Shown here: in pieces, positions 41,652 through 50,475 of the stretch
How the letters are laid out: the number at the start of each line of letters is the position of its first letter
How positions within the stretch are numbered: the first letter of the stretch is position 1
Assembly (NCBI RefSeq): GCF_900142215.1
Contig: NZ_FRAC01000007.1
Span: 546,412 to 610,411, forward strand
DNA from: Anaerocolumna jejuensis DSM 15929
Lineage (GTDB): Bacteria; Bacillota; Clostridia; Lachnospirales; Lachnospiraceae
Direction: 5' to 3'
Length of the DNA stretch: 64,000 nt
Notes under the pieces: generated by a model
Databases searched by the model: none
Told to the model about the DNA's origin: nothing
Seen by the model: only the letters and a program-made list of their open reading frames with translations
Made by a program: the position numbers and the translations under genes

Positions 41652-42812
41652 ATGACAGAGTACATACAGGCAGCAAAAGAAAAATTCGGAAAACTTTTAG
41701 AAGAGCAGTTAATACGTGTAGAAGCAATGAAACAGCAGGCTGATTTTGTAAATTATAAAGATTTGGAGCAAATCACAGTTGGCGTGTGCGGAGGAGATGG
41801 CATAGGACCTGCGATTACAGGGCAGGCTCAGAGAGTATTGGAATTCCTTTTAAAAGAGGAAGTCAAGAAGGGAAAGGTTGCATTTAAAACCATTGAAGGT
41901 CTGACAATAGAGCACAGGGCAGAAACCTTAAAAGCAATTCCCGAGGACGTTCTGACAGAGTTAAAGGCCTGTAATGTAATATTAAAAGGACCTACCACAA
42001 CACCCAGAAAGGGAGATCCCTGGCCAAATGTCGAAAGTGCCAATGTGGCCATGAGAAAGGAACTGGATTTATTTGCTAATATGCGTCCGGTCCGCATACC
42101 GGAGCAGGGCATTGACTGGACCTTCTTCCGTGAGAATACGGAAGGTGCCTATGCGGTAGGCAGTAAGGGCTTTCCTGTAACAGAGGATTTGGGGGTTGAT
42201 TTTACCTTTGTGACCAGCCAGGGAACAGAGAGAATTATCCGAGCAGCCTTTGAATATGCCAAAGCAAACGGGAAAACAAGAGTGACAGCCGTAACCAAGG
42301 CAAATATTATTAAGACAACAGACGGTAAGTTCCTGGATATCTTTAAGGAAATTGCAGGTGAATATCCGGGCATTGAAGCAGATGACTGGTATATTGACAT
42401 CATGACAGCCAAGCTGGTGGACGAAAAGAGAAGAAGAGATTTTCAGGTACTTGTACTTCCGAATCTCTACGGAGATATTCTTACCGATGAAGCTGCCGAA
42501 TTCCAGGGTGGTGTCGGAACAGCAGGAAGTGCCAATATCGGTAAGGAATATGCAATGTTTGAAGCCATTCATGGTTCTGCACCCAGAATGGTGGATGAGG
42601 GAAGAGAGATTTATGCGGACCCCTGCAGCGTAATCAGGGCAGGTGCCATGCTTTTATCCCATATCGGTTATCAGGAGGAAGCAGTTAAGCTTTATAAAGC
42701 TCTTGATATCTGTACCGTAACAGAGAGAAAGTTAGTCATCACAGGAAGAAATACCGGTGCGACCAGTGCAGAATTCGCAGAGTATCTGATGGAGACCATA
42801 GAAAAGCTTTAG
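41652..42812 (+). CDS. icd: Isocitrate/isopropylmalate dehydrogenase family protein (likely NAD-isocitrate dehydrogenase)
   Basis: This 386-residue beta-decarboxylating dehydrogenase has an unusual N-terminal helix of about 40 residues before VGVCGGDGIGPAITGQA. ANMRPVRIPEQGIDWTFFRENTEGAYAVGSKG is the substrate-binding region, and VLPNLYGDILTDEAAEFQGGVGTAGSANIG is the metal and cofactor part. GSAPRMVDEGREIYADPCSVIRAGAMLL follows. With the preceding citrate synthase it would make 2-oxoglutarate for glutamate synthesis; no aconitase gene is in the window. It lies 64 bp after the synthase gene, and the gntR ribosome binding site overlaps its stop (TAGGAGG). Isopropylmalate dehydrogenase is the alternative but less likely. 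Confidence 0.87.
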   Translation: MTEYIQAAKEKFGKLLEEQLIRVEAMKQQADFVNYKDLEQITVGVCGGDGIGPAITGQAQRVLEFLLKEEVKKGKVAFKTIEGLTIEHRAETLKAIPEDVLTELKACNVILKGPTTTPRKGDPWPNVESANVAMRKELDLFANMRPVRIPEQGIDWTFFRENTEGAYAVGSKGFPVTEDLGVDFTFVTSQGTERIIRAAFEYAKANGKTRVTAVTKANIIKTTDGKFLDIFKEIAGEYPGIEADDWYIDIMTAKLVDEKRRRDFQVLVLPNLYGDILTDEAAEFQGGVGTAGSANIGKEYAMFEAIHGSAPRMVDEGREIYADPCSVIRAGAMLLSHIGYQEEAVKLYKALDICTVTERKLVITGRNTGATSAEFAEYLMETIEKL

Positions 42813-42822
42813 GAGGAATTTT

Positions 42823-43491
42823 GTGGACGAAAAAGATGTTCATAACGATAACACGGATAAATATTCCCTACGAGGCAGAGTATTTACAAAAATAAGGGAA
42901 GATATACTGGCAGGTAAATATAATCAGAATGATGAGCTAAAGGAAACCTCCATCGGGCAGGAACTGGGGGTCAGCCGTACTCCGGTCAGGGAAGCCTTAA
43001 GGCAGCTTGAGCTGGAAGGCCTTGTTAACATCGTGCCCAACAAGGGAGCTTATGTTAACGGGATTTCAGAAAAAGACATCCATGACATCTATATCATTCG
43101 TTCTTACCTGGAGGGCTTATGTGCAAAATGGGCATGCGAATACATAACCCAGGAACAAATAGACGAATTGGAAGAGGTGGTTTATCTTTCAGAATTTCAT
43201 GCCAAGAAAGAACATCATGAACAGATCGTGGAATTGGATAATAAATTTCACCAATTGATTTATGAAGCCTCCAACAGTAAAATATTGAACCATATTTTAT
43301 CCGATTTCCACCACTATGTACAAAGAGTAAGAAAGATAACCCTTGCCTCCGATTTGAGGGCGGCCAGTTCCAATAAAGAGCATACCGCCATATTGGATGC
43401 CATCCGGCAGCGGGACGGTGAGAACGCAGAAATGCTGGCTCATGAGCATATTATGAATACTATCAGAAATATCAGTGAGAGAGGACTGTAA
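42823..43491 (+). CDS. GntR-family (FCD domain) transcriptional regulator
   Basis: This 222-residue regulator has an N-terminal winged helix (RVFTKIREDILAGKYNQNDELKETSIGQELGVSRTPVREALRQLELEGLV) and a C-terminal all-helical FCD effector domain (about 90-215) with the expected Arg, Asp and His residues, for example IIRSYLEGLCAKWA and FHQLIYEASNSKIL. FCD ligands are often carboxylic acids, so citrate or a related acid would fit. It starts with GTG at 42823, with AGGAGG overlapping the icd stop. The palindrome at the operon promoter is its likely operator. Confidence 0.9.
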   Translation: MDEKDVHNDNTDKYSLRGRVFTKIREDILAGKYNQNDELKETSIGQELGVSRTPVREALRQLELEGLVNIVPNKGAYVNGISEKDIHDIYIIRSYLEGLCAKWACEYITQEQIDELEEVVYLSEFHAKKEHHEQIVELDNKFHQLIYEASNSKILNHILSDFHHYVQRVRKITLASDLRAASSNKEHTAILDAIRQRDGENAEMLAHEHIMNTIRNISERGL

Positions 43492-43580
43492 GCCTTTCAA
43501 TAACCCAGCATTATAAAAGATATAAATAAGCGGTTATTGCATCGAATAGGGATTGCAGTTTTAGCTGAAAAAGGAATACC

Positions 43581-43624
43581 CCGTGGCTTTCAGAAAATAT
43601 AACGGAAAGCCATGGTTTTTTTTA
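43581..43624 (+). terminator. Rho-independent terminator after the gntR gene
   Basis: CCGTGGCTTTC pairs with GGAAAGCCATGG (one G-T pair) and is followed by eight Ts. Confidence 0.85.
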
Positions 43625-43685
43625 TTTTGTTTTGTTACCATTCAGCCCTTCACATCTATTCAAAGAAATTTTAAGATAAAGTACA

Positions 43686-43917
43686 GATGGTTTCTGGTTC
43701 CGTTCAGGCATTTTCTATTGAGCGGTTCCTTATGACACTTAAATGGCAGCCGTTATGACTAGGTAAAATTACACCAGTGTCTGAGCTCACAGTGTTAATA
43801 TACCCAATAAATATGAAGCGAGTTTGGTGCAATTTAACCTTCCAGGAATAACGGCTGGCATTTTAGTGGAATTGGAACCGTGAACGAGAAAATGCCTGAA
43901 CGGAACCAGAAACCATC
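43686..43917. repeat. Long snap-back hairpin element E
   Basis: A perfect 31-bp outer stem (GATGGTTTCTGGTTCCGTTC… with its complement ending CAGAAACCATC) continues inward with CGGTTCC, AAATG-CAGCCGTTAT and AAATT-CACC pairings over about 95 bp per arm. There is a gene-free gap on both sides (43625-44069). No repeat copy is seen in the window. Confidence 0.8.
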
Positions 43918-44069
43918 GTCCGTTTCCCAACACTAAAATGCAAGGAAGGTTGAACTATAACTTTATTCAATATTTATTACTTAAGTTCCATTGCATCCAT
44001 AACCAGTATTATGGTAAGATATAACAAATTACCAGAGATACTATATACAAAGGATAAAAGGAGTAGAGA

Positions 44070-45344
44070 ATGGGATTATTGAATTTGTTCAACCGAAAGA
44101 TGCAGGAAAAGCTGCAATATGATACCTTTAGTACGATGCTTGCCATCCCCCGTTACGAAAAGGATATATTGGAGCCGGATATCATCCTGCAGCGGCTTAA
44201 GGAGATGGCTGGTATCCGTATTGTATCCAGTGAACTGGATGATTATAAGTATGCACTTGTTATTGAATACCGGGAAAAGGAACATCAGCTGCTGTTATAT
44301 CCGGATAGTTTCACTCTGCCGGAATATTACAGGCAGCAGCATCGGTTTCCAGATGTGGAAATGGATAAACTGATCAGAGCCGAAACCGGTATTATGATAG
44401 AAATGCTTTTTGGTGAAGACAGCCTGGAATCCTATCATCTGCAGCTGAAAATTGTAAATGCCATATTGCCCGACCTTCTGGCTTTAATAGATATCAGCTC
44501 TGAGAAAATACTTTCCGGCAGATGGGTAGCAATGGCTGCTGCCTCTGAGGTAGCCCCGGCTCCCAGGTATATTTATACGGTACAGGCGGTATCCGATGAT
44601 GACCAGGTATGGCTTCATACTCACGGACTGAGCCGCTGCGGTATCCCGGAGCTGGAAGTACTGAATTCTACCACTGAAACCTCTAACAACCACTATAATA
44701 TTATCGAAACTGCCGCCAGCAGGCTGCTGGAACAGGAAGAGCCCCTAAAACCGAAGGAGCCGCTGTATCTGGCCAGACTCTCGGAGGATATCGTTATGGT
44801 AATTACCGTTATCTCTTGGGAGGAAGCGGTAAAGGGATATCCGTCGGATATGCTTGGCGGAAAAAGGGACCGTGCGGAAAGCCATAACCGGAATACCAAT
44901 GCAATATTTGTCTACCTTTCGGAAGAGGATTGCAAAAAGAAACGGTATAAACCTGTTTCCATATACGATGAGGTACTAAAGGACAATCCGATTTTTATGA
45001 TAACCACCAAGGAAACAGCCAGAATGCGCTCCCTTGCAATTGAGAGAATTGATTATGTCAGAAAGGCGTTGGGTAAGGGGGAAAATACCATACTGGTCAA
45101 AATCGGTCTGGTTATTGACGATGAATTTAAGGAAGATAATAATCTTCACGAGCATATCTGGTTTGAACTAAAGGAATTTAACGGAGACACCTTAACGGCC
45201 GAGCTGACCCAGGAGCCTTATTATGTAAAGGATATGCATACGGGCAGCGTCGGTTCCTATAAAATCGACGAGGTTACAGATTGGCTCATATTTACACCGG
45301 AACACAGGCTGTCACCGGATGATGCTTATCTTTTGGCAGAATAA
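44070..45344 (+). CDS. DUF4026/DUF2314 domain protein
   Basis: This 424-residue cytoplasmic protein has no signal or membrane segment. The N-terminal 300 residues resemble DUF4026 as I recall it. The C-terminal part (EHIWFELKEFNGDTLTAELTQEPYYVKDMHTGSVGSYKIDEVTDWLIF) matches the DUF2314 fold, in which an -EHMWFEV- start and an I-DW end are typical. Biochemical role is unknown; DUF2314 proteins often occur with immunity or polymorphic-toxin-like genes. AAGGAG precedes the ATG, and a terminator follows. Confidence 0.75.
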   Translation: MGLLNLFNRKMQEKLQYDTFSTMLAIPRYEKDILEPDIILQRLKEMAGIRIVSSELDDYKYALVIEYREKEHQLLLYPDSFTLPEYYRQQHRFPDVEMDKLIRAETGIMIEMLFGEDSLESYHLQLKIVNAILPDLLALIDISSEKILSGRWVAMAAASEVAPAPRYIYTVQAVSDDDQVWLHTHGLSRCGIPELEVLNSTTETSNNHYNIIETAASRLLEQEEPLKPKEPLYLARLSEDIVMVITVISWEEAVKGYPSDMLGGKRDRAESHNRNTNAIFVYLSEEDCKKKRYKPVSIYDEVLKDNPIFMITTKETARMRSLAIERIDYVRKALGKGENTILVKIGLVIDDEFKEDNNLHEHIWFELKEFNGDTLTAELTQEPYYVKDMHTGSVGSYKIDEVTDWLIFTPEHRLSPDDAYLLAE

Positions 45345-45363
45345 ACATTAATAAACTTCAGCT

Positions 45364-45433
45364 ATACACCTGAATTGACCTATGAAGTTATGCAGATTTC
45401 CATGCATCCACAGGTCAATGAAGGTGTATTTTT
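45364..45433 (+). terminator. Long hairpin terminator after the DUF4026 gene
   Basis: ATACACCT pairs with AGGTGTAT and TTGACCT with AGGTCAA, with an inner ATGCA/TGCAT stem, followed by TTTTTG. The rest of the gap to 45679 holds only promoter-like sequence. Confidence 0.75.
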
Positions 45434-45679
45434 GTGTTCCTGTTAACTCTCTGGAACAATGGAACGGATTAAAGAAATGGTGTACTATTTATACAAGTTG
45501 CACCATTTCTATGTGAATTCCTGTAAGCTATGGTATAATATAAACAGAATCTGGTTAAATCAATATGGGCAGCACATTTCATACCAGTTACGACGTATAT
45601 TAAATGTTAAGGATTAAAAGCTGCTTTGTAAGAGGGCAGGTTCAAAAGAAATGATAAAAGCTGAATAAGAGAGGTGCTT

Positions 45680-46279
45680 ATGATTTTCTGGAAGAAGAGG
45701 GATGTAAAAATTTCAAAAACAGAGAATGAAAGTAATACGGAATATATCCTTGATTACGGCGGCCACAAGGATAGGGAACTATTTCCTGACAGCTTGCTGG
45801 CGGATGTAACGGAAAACAGCGGCATACTGGTGGTCTTAGACACGGAGCTGTTATATACGGTAAACTATACTAATAAAGAGAGCAAGCTGCTGGAATTAAA
45901 AGAGGAATTGGAGAAAAGAAAAATTCCCTACCGGGAAATTGTAACTCAAAAGGAAGCAGATGTAACGGTTCTTGGTGTTAAAATTCAGAACAAGAAAAAA
46001 GTTAACTGTTATCAGCTGGGTCTGGCAGTGAATACAGAGCAATTAAAGGGACTGAAGCTGTTTGAGGATTATTGTGTCTATGCCTATCTGTTTGATAAGG
46101 AAACTCAACCGGAAATTCTTCTGGAGCTTTTTGAAAATGCCGGGGGCAACAGCGAGGTATTAGGAGGACAGGCACAAATTCAGCTTTATATCGACCATTA
46201 CCTTAAACGTATTAAAGCAACAGAAAATCATGGGAGAGACGGAATTATAGAAGAAAAGCTTGCAAAATACAACGGGTAG
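45680..46279 (+). CDS. Hypothetical cytoplasmic protein
   Basis: This protein of about 199 residues starts MIFWKKRDVKISK with GAGAGG upstream; an in-frame start two codons earlier is possible. It is mixed alpha/beta, with ILVVLDTELLYTVNYT, VTVLGVKIQNKKKVNC and a C-terminal helical part, and has neither a signal peptide nor a membrane segment. I do not recognise its family. It lies after the DUF4026 gene, whose short N-terminus (MGLLNLFNRK) has a similar flavour, but no homology is evident. It ends next to a long convergent hairpin. Confidence 0.7.
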   Translation: MIFWKKRDVKISKTENESNTEYILDYGGHKDRELFPDSLLADVTENSGILVVLDTELLYTVNYTNKESKLLELKEELEKRKIPYREIVTQKEADVTVLGVKIQNKKKVNCYQLGLAVNTEQLKGLKLFEDYCVYAYLFDKETQPEILLELFENAGGNSEVLGGQAQIQLYIDHYLKRIKATENHGRDGIIEEKLAKYNG

Positions 46280-46299
46280 AAGAAGCAATGTTAATAAAA

Positions 46300-46407
46300 C
46301 GGGAGGGGCTGCCGCAAATAATAGTCAGTACCGGATATTATATTCATAAACGAATTTATGAATACAATATCCGGTATGAACTATTTATTTTGCAGCAGCT
46401 CCTCCCG
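46300..46407. repeat. Long hairpin element F (bidirectional terminator)
   Basis: CGGGAGG-GCTGC-GCAAATAATAGT pairs with ACTATTTATTTTGCAGCAGC-CCTCCCG, and the inner TACCGGATATT-TATTCATAAA pairs with its complement around CGAA. Total length is about 108 bases between two convergent genes. Confidence 0.8.
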
Positions 46408-46426
46408 CTTGTAATATAGAGCGATG

Positions 46427-48349
46427 TTATTCGGCAAGCTCTTCCCAGATTACCATAAGCTCCTCTAATCTTGCCTCAAGGGTTTTCTTTTCCTTGGTCA
46501 GCTTTACAAGCTCACTTGAGTTGGTGTAGATTTCTTCTCTGGTCAGCAGCCCGTCGATTTCTTCGTTCCGAAGCTCTAATTTCTGGATTTCTTCTTCGGT
46601 TTTCTTTAAATCGTTCTGGCGTTTACGGATTTTGGACTGCTCTTCTTTTTGCTGCTTCCAGTCCGTTTTATTACCGGATTCCTCTGCTTCGCTGCTGCCT
46701 TTTGCAGTATTTTCATAAGTACCAGAGGCAGCATTCGGAGAAAGTTCATCCTTCTTTTCAAGGTAATAATCATAGTTGCCGATATAATTGACCAGGGTAT
46801 TGGCAGTCAGATTCAGAATTCTGGTGGCGGTCTTATTGATAAAATAACGGTCATGGGAGACATAGAGCACGGTTCCGGTGTAATTGTTGATGGCATTTTC
46901 AAGGATTTCCTTGGAGGTGATGTCCAGGTGGTTGGTAGGCTCATCCAATATCAGCAGGTTTGCTTCCGAGAGCATAAGCTTTGCTAAGGATACACGGCCC
47001 TTTTCTCCGCCGCTGATATCCCTGATGCGTTTAAATACGTCGTCCCCTGTAAATAAAAAGGCAGCCAGTATATTCCGGATAGAGGTATTGTCCATATCCG
47101 GATGGGCATCACTTAATTCATCAAAAAGGGTCTTATCCGAATCCAGTACCTGATGCTCCTGGTCATAATAACCGATTTTGACCTTGGAACCAAGAATTAC
47201 TTTGCCGGAATCTGCGGAAAGCAGTTCATTTATAATTTTCAGCAGGGTGGTTTTACCGGTGCCGTTATTACCGATAATAGCGACCCTTTCGCCTCGCTTA
47301 ATCTCAAAGCTGATATTTTGGAACAAAGCCAGACTGCCAAAAGCTTTTGAAAGGTTCTCCGCTTTTAACACATCGTTTCCGCTTATGACATGGGGCTCCA
47401 GGGTAATGTTCATCTGGGGCTCGTAGGTCACAGGCTTATCCACTCTTTCAATCTTCTCCAGCATTTTTTCCCGGCTTTCGGCACGGCGGATGGATTTTTC
47501 CCGGTTAAAGGAGCGCAGCTTTGTAATGACCTCTTCCTGGTGCCTGATTTCTTTTTGCTGATTCAAGTAGTGCTTTAGCATGGCATCACGGAGCATTGCC
47601 TTTTTCTCTGCATAAGCAGTGTAATTCCCCTCATAGGAATCAGCCCTGCCATGCTCCAGTTCCACCACTTTTGTTACAACTTTATCAATAAAATAGCGGT
47701 CATGGGCAATTACTACCACAGAACCGGGATAATTTAAAAGGAATGTTTCAAGCCAGGCAATGGACTCCATATCCAGATGGTTGGTAGGCTCATCCAAAAG
47801 AATCAGATCCGGCTTGCTAAGGAGCAATTTGCCGAGAGCAACACGGGTCTTCTGCCCGCCGGACAGGGTGGCTACGGGCTTTGTAAATTCCTCCTCCGTA
47901 AAGCCCAGGCCCTTTAGTATGCCTACGACCTCGCTTTTATAGGAGTATCCGTTCTTTAATTCGAATTCATGGGTAAGCCTGGTGTAGCTTGCAAGCATCT
48001 GTTCCAGCTGGCTGCCGGAGGCACCCTTCATGGAAGCTTCCAGCTGCCGGATGGAGGCTTCTGTTTCTATAACATCTTTTTTTACCGTCAGAATTTCATC
48101 ATATATGGAATTTTCAGAGGAGAGTCCCTGATGCTGAGCGAGATATCCTACCGTACAGCCTTTGGCAAAGACAATTTCACCCTCATCGGGAGCAAGCTCT
48201 CCTATAATAATTTTAAAAAGGGTCGATTTACCCGCTCCATTTATACCGATAACAGCGGCCTTTTCCCTCTCATTTACGTGAAAAGAAACACTATTAAGAA
48301 TCTGGTCCGTTCCAAAGCTTTTGGAAATATTTTTGCATGCTAAAATCAT
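46427..48349 (-). CDS. ABC-F family ATPase (YdiF/Uup-like)
   Basis: This protein of about 640 residues has two ABC domains and no membrane segment. ABC1 has GINGAGKSTL and LSGGQKTRVALGKLL with LILLDEPTNHLD; ABC2 has GNNGTGKTTL and ISGGEKGRVSLAKLM with LLILDEPTNHLD. A charged P-site linker lies between them and a coiled-coil tail follows (about 560-640). ABC-F proteins act on ribosomes as translation factors or antibiotic-protection proteins; this architecture is a housekeeping type. MILACKNISKSFG at 48349 is the true start (AAAGG upstream); an in-frame ATG at 48412 is rejected. Confidence 0.93.
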   Translation of the reverse strand: MILACKNISKSFGTDQILNSVSFHVNEREKAAVIGINGAGKSTLFKIIIGELAPDEGEIVFAKGCTVGYLAQHQGLSSENSIYDEILTVKKDVIETEASIRQLEASMKGASGSQLEQMLASYTRLTHEFELKNGYSYKSEVVGILKGLGFTEEEFTKPVATLSGGQKTRVALGKLLLSKPDLILLDEPTNHLDMESIAWLETFLLNYPGSVVVIAHDRYFIDKVVTKVVELEHGRADSYEGNYTAYAEKKAMLRDAMLKHYLNQQKEIRHQEEVITKLRSFNREKSIRRAESREKMLEKIERVDKPVTYEPQMNITLEPHVISGNDVLKAENLSKAFGSLALFQNISFEIKRGERVAIIGNNGTGKTTLLKIINELLSADSGKVILGSKVKIGYYDQEHQVLDSDKTLFDELSDAHPDMDNTSIRNILAAFLFTGDDVFKRIRDISGGEKGRVSLAKLMLSEANLLILDEPTNHLDITSKEILENAINNYTGTVLYVSHDRYFINKTATRILNLTANTLVNYIGNYDYYLEKKDELSPNAASGTYENTAKGSSEAEESGNKTDWKQQKEEQSKIRKRQNDLKKTEEEIQKLELRNEEIDGLLTREEIYTNSSELVKLTKEKKTLEARLEELMVIWEELAE

Positions 48350-48520
48350 TTTTATAGCCTTTCTCTTTGGATTTCTATTTAGAATGATACTGGAACACCT
48401 GTAAAAAGTCAAGTAAATGACAGGGAATCAGTATTTGACAAATAAATATCATTCACATATAATATCTTATTAGGATGAAATAAGTGTAAAAACAATTTTC
48501 ACTTTCAATTTAAGCAGTAC

Positions 48521-48536
48521 CGCAGACAAGTCTGCG
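48521..48536. promoter_or_regulatory. Perfect palindrome upstream of rex
   Basis: CGCAGAC-AA-GTCTGCG is a 7-bp perfect inverted repeat in the 325-bp divergent region between the ABC-F gene and rex. It does not match the Rex consensus (TTGTTAA-n4-TTAACAA). It may be an operator or a small hairpin. Confidence 0.35.
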
Positions 48537-48674
48537 ATATGCATAAGTATTATTATAGGGTTTTTCAGTATCCTTTTAACATAAGAAGACTGGCAGGTTA
48601 CTGGATGTGATATTATATGCTTTTGGAAGTTTAGGGTGACCTGTTAACCATATTAATTTGAAGGAGGGTTATAA

Positions 48675-49328
48675 GTGCCAGGAAAAGAAATATCGTTAGC
48701 TGTAATACAACGTTTACCAAGATATTACCGCTATTTAGGTGAATTATTGGAGAATGACGTTGTGCGTATATCATCCAAGGAGTTAAGTGAAAGGATGAAT
48801 GTAACCGCCTCCCAGATAAGGCAGGACTTGAATAATTTTGGTGGATTCGGTCAGCAGGGATATGGTTACAATGTAGAATACCTGTATACGGAAATAGGGA
48901 AAATACTTGGACTTGACAAAAGGTATAGTTTAATCATCATTGGAGCAGGGAATCTGGGACAAGCTTTGGCAAATTATACGGATTTTGAAAGAAGAGGTTT
49001 CTATTTAAAGGGAATCTTTGATGTGAATCCAAGACTGGAAGGCATCTCCATCAGAGGAGTAGAGATTCAGATGATGGATAATCTGGAGGAATTTGTAAAG
49101 AAAAACAAGGTTCATATTGCAGCTCTTACAATCCCCAAGATGAAGGCTCCCCAGACAGCAAAAGAGATTACGGATATGGGAATTAAGGCAATATGGAATT
49201 TTGCACCGGTGGATTTAAATCTTCCCTCCGATGTTATTGTGGAAAATGTACACCTGGCAGAAAGCTTAATGCGTATATCCTATACGTTAAAGGATTTGGA
49301 AGCTTCCAGGGAAAGTGACGGTAACTGA
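48675..49328 (+). CDS. rex: Redox-sensing transcriptional repressor Rex
   Basis: Rex represses fermentation and respiration genes when the NADH/NAD+ ratio is low. The 217-residue protein has an N-terminal winged helix (VIQRLPRYYRYLGELLENDVVRISSKELSERMNVTASQIRQDLNNFGGFGQQGYGYNV) and a Rossmann NADH domain with GAGNLGQALANY, plus a C-terminal swapped helix. It starts with GTG at 48675, with GGAGG upstream. It leads a collinear run of housekeeping genes. Confidence 0.97.
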   Translation: MPGKEISLAVIQRLPRYYRYLGELLENDVVRISSKELSERMNVTASQIRQDLNNFGGFGQQGYGYNVEYLYTEIGKILGLDKRYSLIIIGAGNLGQALANYTDFERRGFYLKGIFDVNPRLEGISIRGVEIQMMDNLEEFVKKNKVHIAALTIPKMKAPQTAKEITDMGIKAIWNFAPVDLNLPSDVIVENVHLAESLMRISYTLKDLEASRESDGN

Positions 49329-49405
49329 CAGCAGAAGCAGTAATATCGTAAATGACAGACAGAGGTCAGGCAGTATGCGGGCCACACAAAATAACGGGAG
49401 TATAC

Positions 49406-50017
49406 ATGAGAAAAAAAGAAGAAATTGACTTCGCAAAAATTTTTAAGGGAAAAAAAATACCCATTGTAGTGCTGGATGAACGATGGCATCAATTATTTCC
49501 GGACTATGATAAGCCTGCCCAGGTAAAGGTCCTGGAAAATAAATTGAATGAGTTGATGAAGCAGCAGGGGAAGCTGACCAATGACTTAAAAGATTTAAAA
49601 AAGTTAAAAAAGCAGCTGATGGGAGAAATTATAACCCATATGGATGTCAGTGACTCCAAAGAAGGCAAAATGAAGGAAAAGAAGCTTGACCAGAATCAGA
49701 GGCTCATCAGGGAAATTGGCGAGAAGATAAAGGATTCGGAAAACCAGCTTATCGACCTTCCCTATCAGATAAAAGCCGCCAATGAAGAGCTGATTATAGA
49801 AAGTACTGCCATCTGCTACAAAAGGTTAAGTGATAATACGGAAAAAATCGCGGAAATCAGTCAGTGGGTTCAGTCCATAAGAGAGCAGTTAAAGGTAAAA
49901 ATCCTGGACAAGCAGGATAAGGAAATAAAAAATACAGAAATATACAATTATATGCATGATATGCTGGGACCGGAGTTATTGCAGGAATTGGATGAAGATA
50001 TCAAAAAGGGAAAATAA
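49406..50017 (+). CDS. Coiled-coil hypothetical protein
   Basis: This protein of about 203 residues is rich in Lys and Glu, predicted helical and coiled-coil from about 35 to 200. It has no signal or membrane segment. The N-terminus (IDFAKIFKGKKIPIVVLDERWHQLFP) seems to be a small conserved head. Position between rex and acpS is, as I recall, typical in Lachnospiraceae. Function unknown. The start at 49406 has GGGAG five bases before it; an in-frame upstream ATG at 49352 is rejected. Confidence 0.75.
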   Translation: MRKKEEIDFAKIFKGKKIPIVVLDERWHQLFPDYDKPAQVKVLENKLNELMKQQGKLTNDLKDLKKLKKQLMGEIITHMDVSDSKEGKMKEKKLDQNQRLIREIGEKIKDSENQLIDLPYQIKAANEELIIESTAICYKRLSDNTEKIAEISQWVQSIREQLKVKILDKQDKEIKNTEIYNYMHDMLGPELLQELDEDIKKGK

Positions 50018-50056
50018 TTCATGCCGGCAGACATAAATATAAAATGAGGAAACAGC

Positions 50057-50422
50057 ATGATTATTGGCATCGGTACGGATTTAATCGAAATAGAGAGAGT
50101 AAGGAAGGCCTGCGGGAAAGAAGCTTTCCGAAGGAAAGTATATACGCCGAAGGAATTGGAGCTGGCAAGCAGTGATACTGTTAAGCTTGCCGGGAATTTT
50201 GCCGTAAAGGAAGCGGTCACCAAAATGTTCGGAACCGGTTTTTACGGCATAGCTCCCTTGGATATTGAAGTACTGCGGGATGAATTAGGAAAGCCTTATG
50301 TAAATCTGTATAACGGTGCCAGGGAACTGGCTGATAAATTAGCCGTAAAAAGAATACACGTGACCATAACAAATACCAGAGAATATGCCAGCGCATTTGT
50401 TGTCGGTGAAGGTCAGGATTAA
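50057..50422 (+). CDS. acpS: Holo-[acyl-carrier-protein] synthase
   Basis: AcpS transfers phosphopantetheine from CoA to acyl carrier protein. The 121-residue protein begins MIIGIGTDLIEIERV and has AGNFAVKEAVTKMFGTG, the metal- and CoA-binding motifs, and a C-terminal HVTITNTREYASAFVV strand. Length is normal. GAGG lies upstream. It lies 39 bp after the coiled-coil gene and 53 bp before nnr, and the acpS-nnr-alr-ndoA order is common in Firmicutes. Confidence 0.97.
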   Translation: MIIGIGTDLIEIERVRKACGKEAFRRKVYTPKELELASSDTVKLAGNFAVKEAVTKMFGTGFYGIAPLDIEVLRDELGKPYVNLYNGARELADKLAVKRIHVTITNTREYASAFVVGEGQD

Positions 50423-50475
50423 ATTCGACTGATATTTTTTTTGAAAAAATGGAATGTCCCTGAAAAGAGGTCTGT

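Noticed and set aside
48640..48660. Rex operator upstream of rex (TGTTAACCATATTAAT)
   Set aside because: Only one half matches the TTGTTAA-n4-TTAACAA consensus well, so it is not called.
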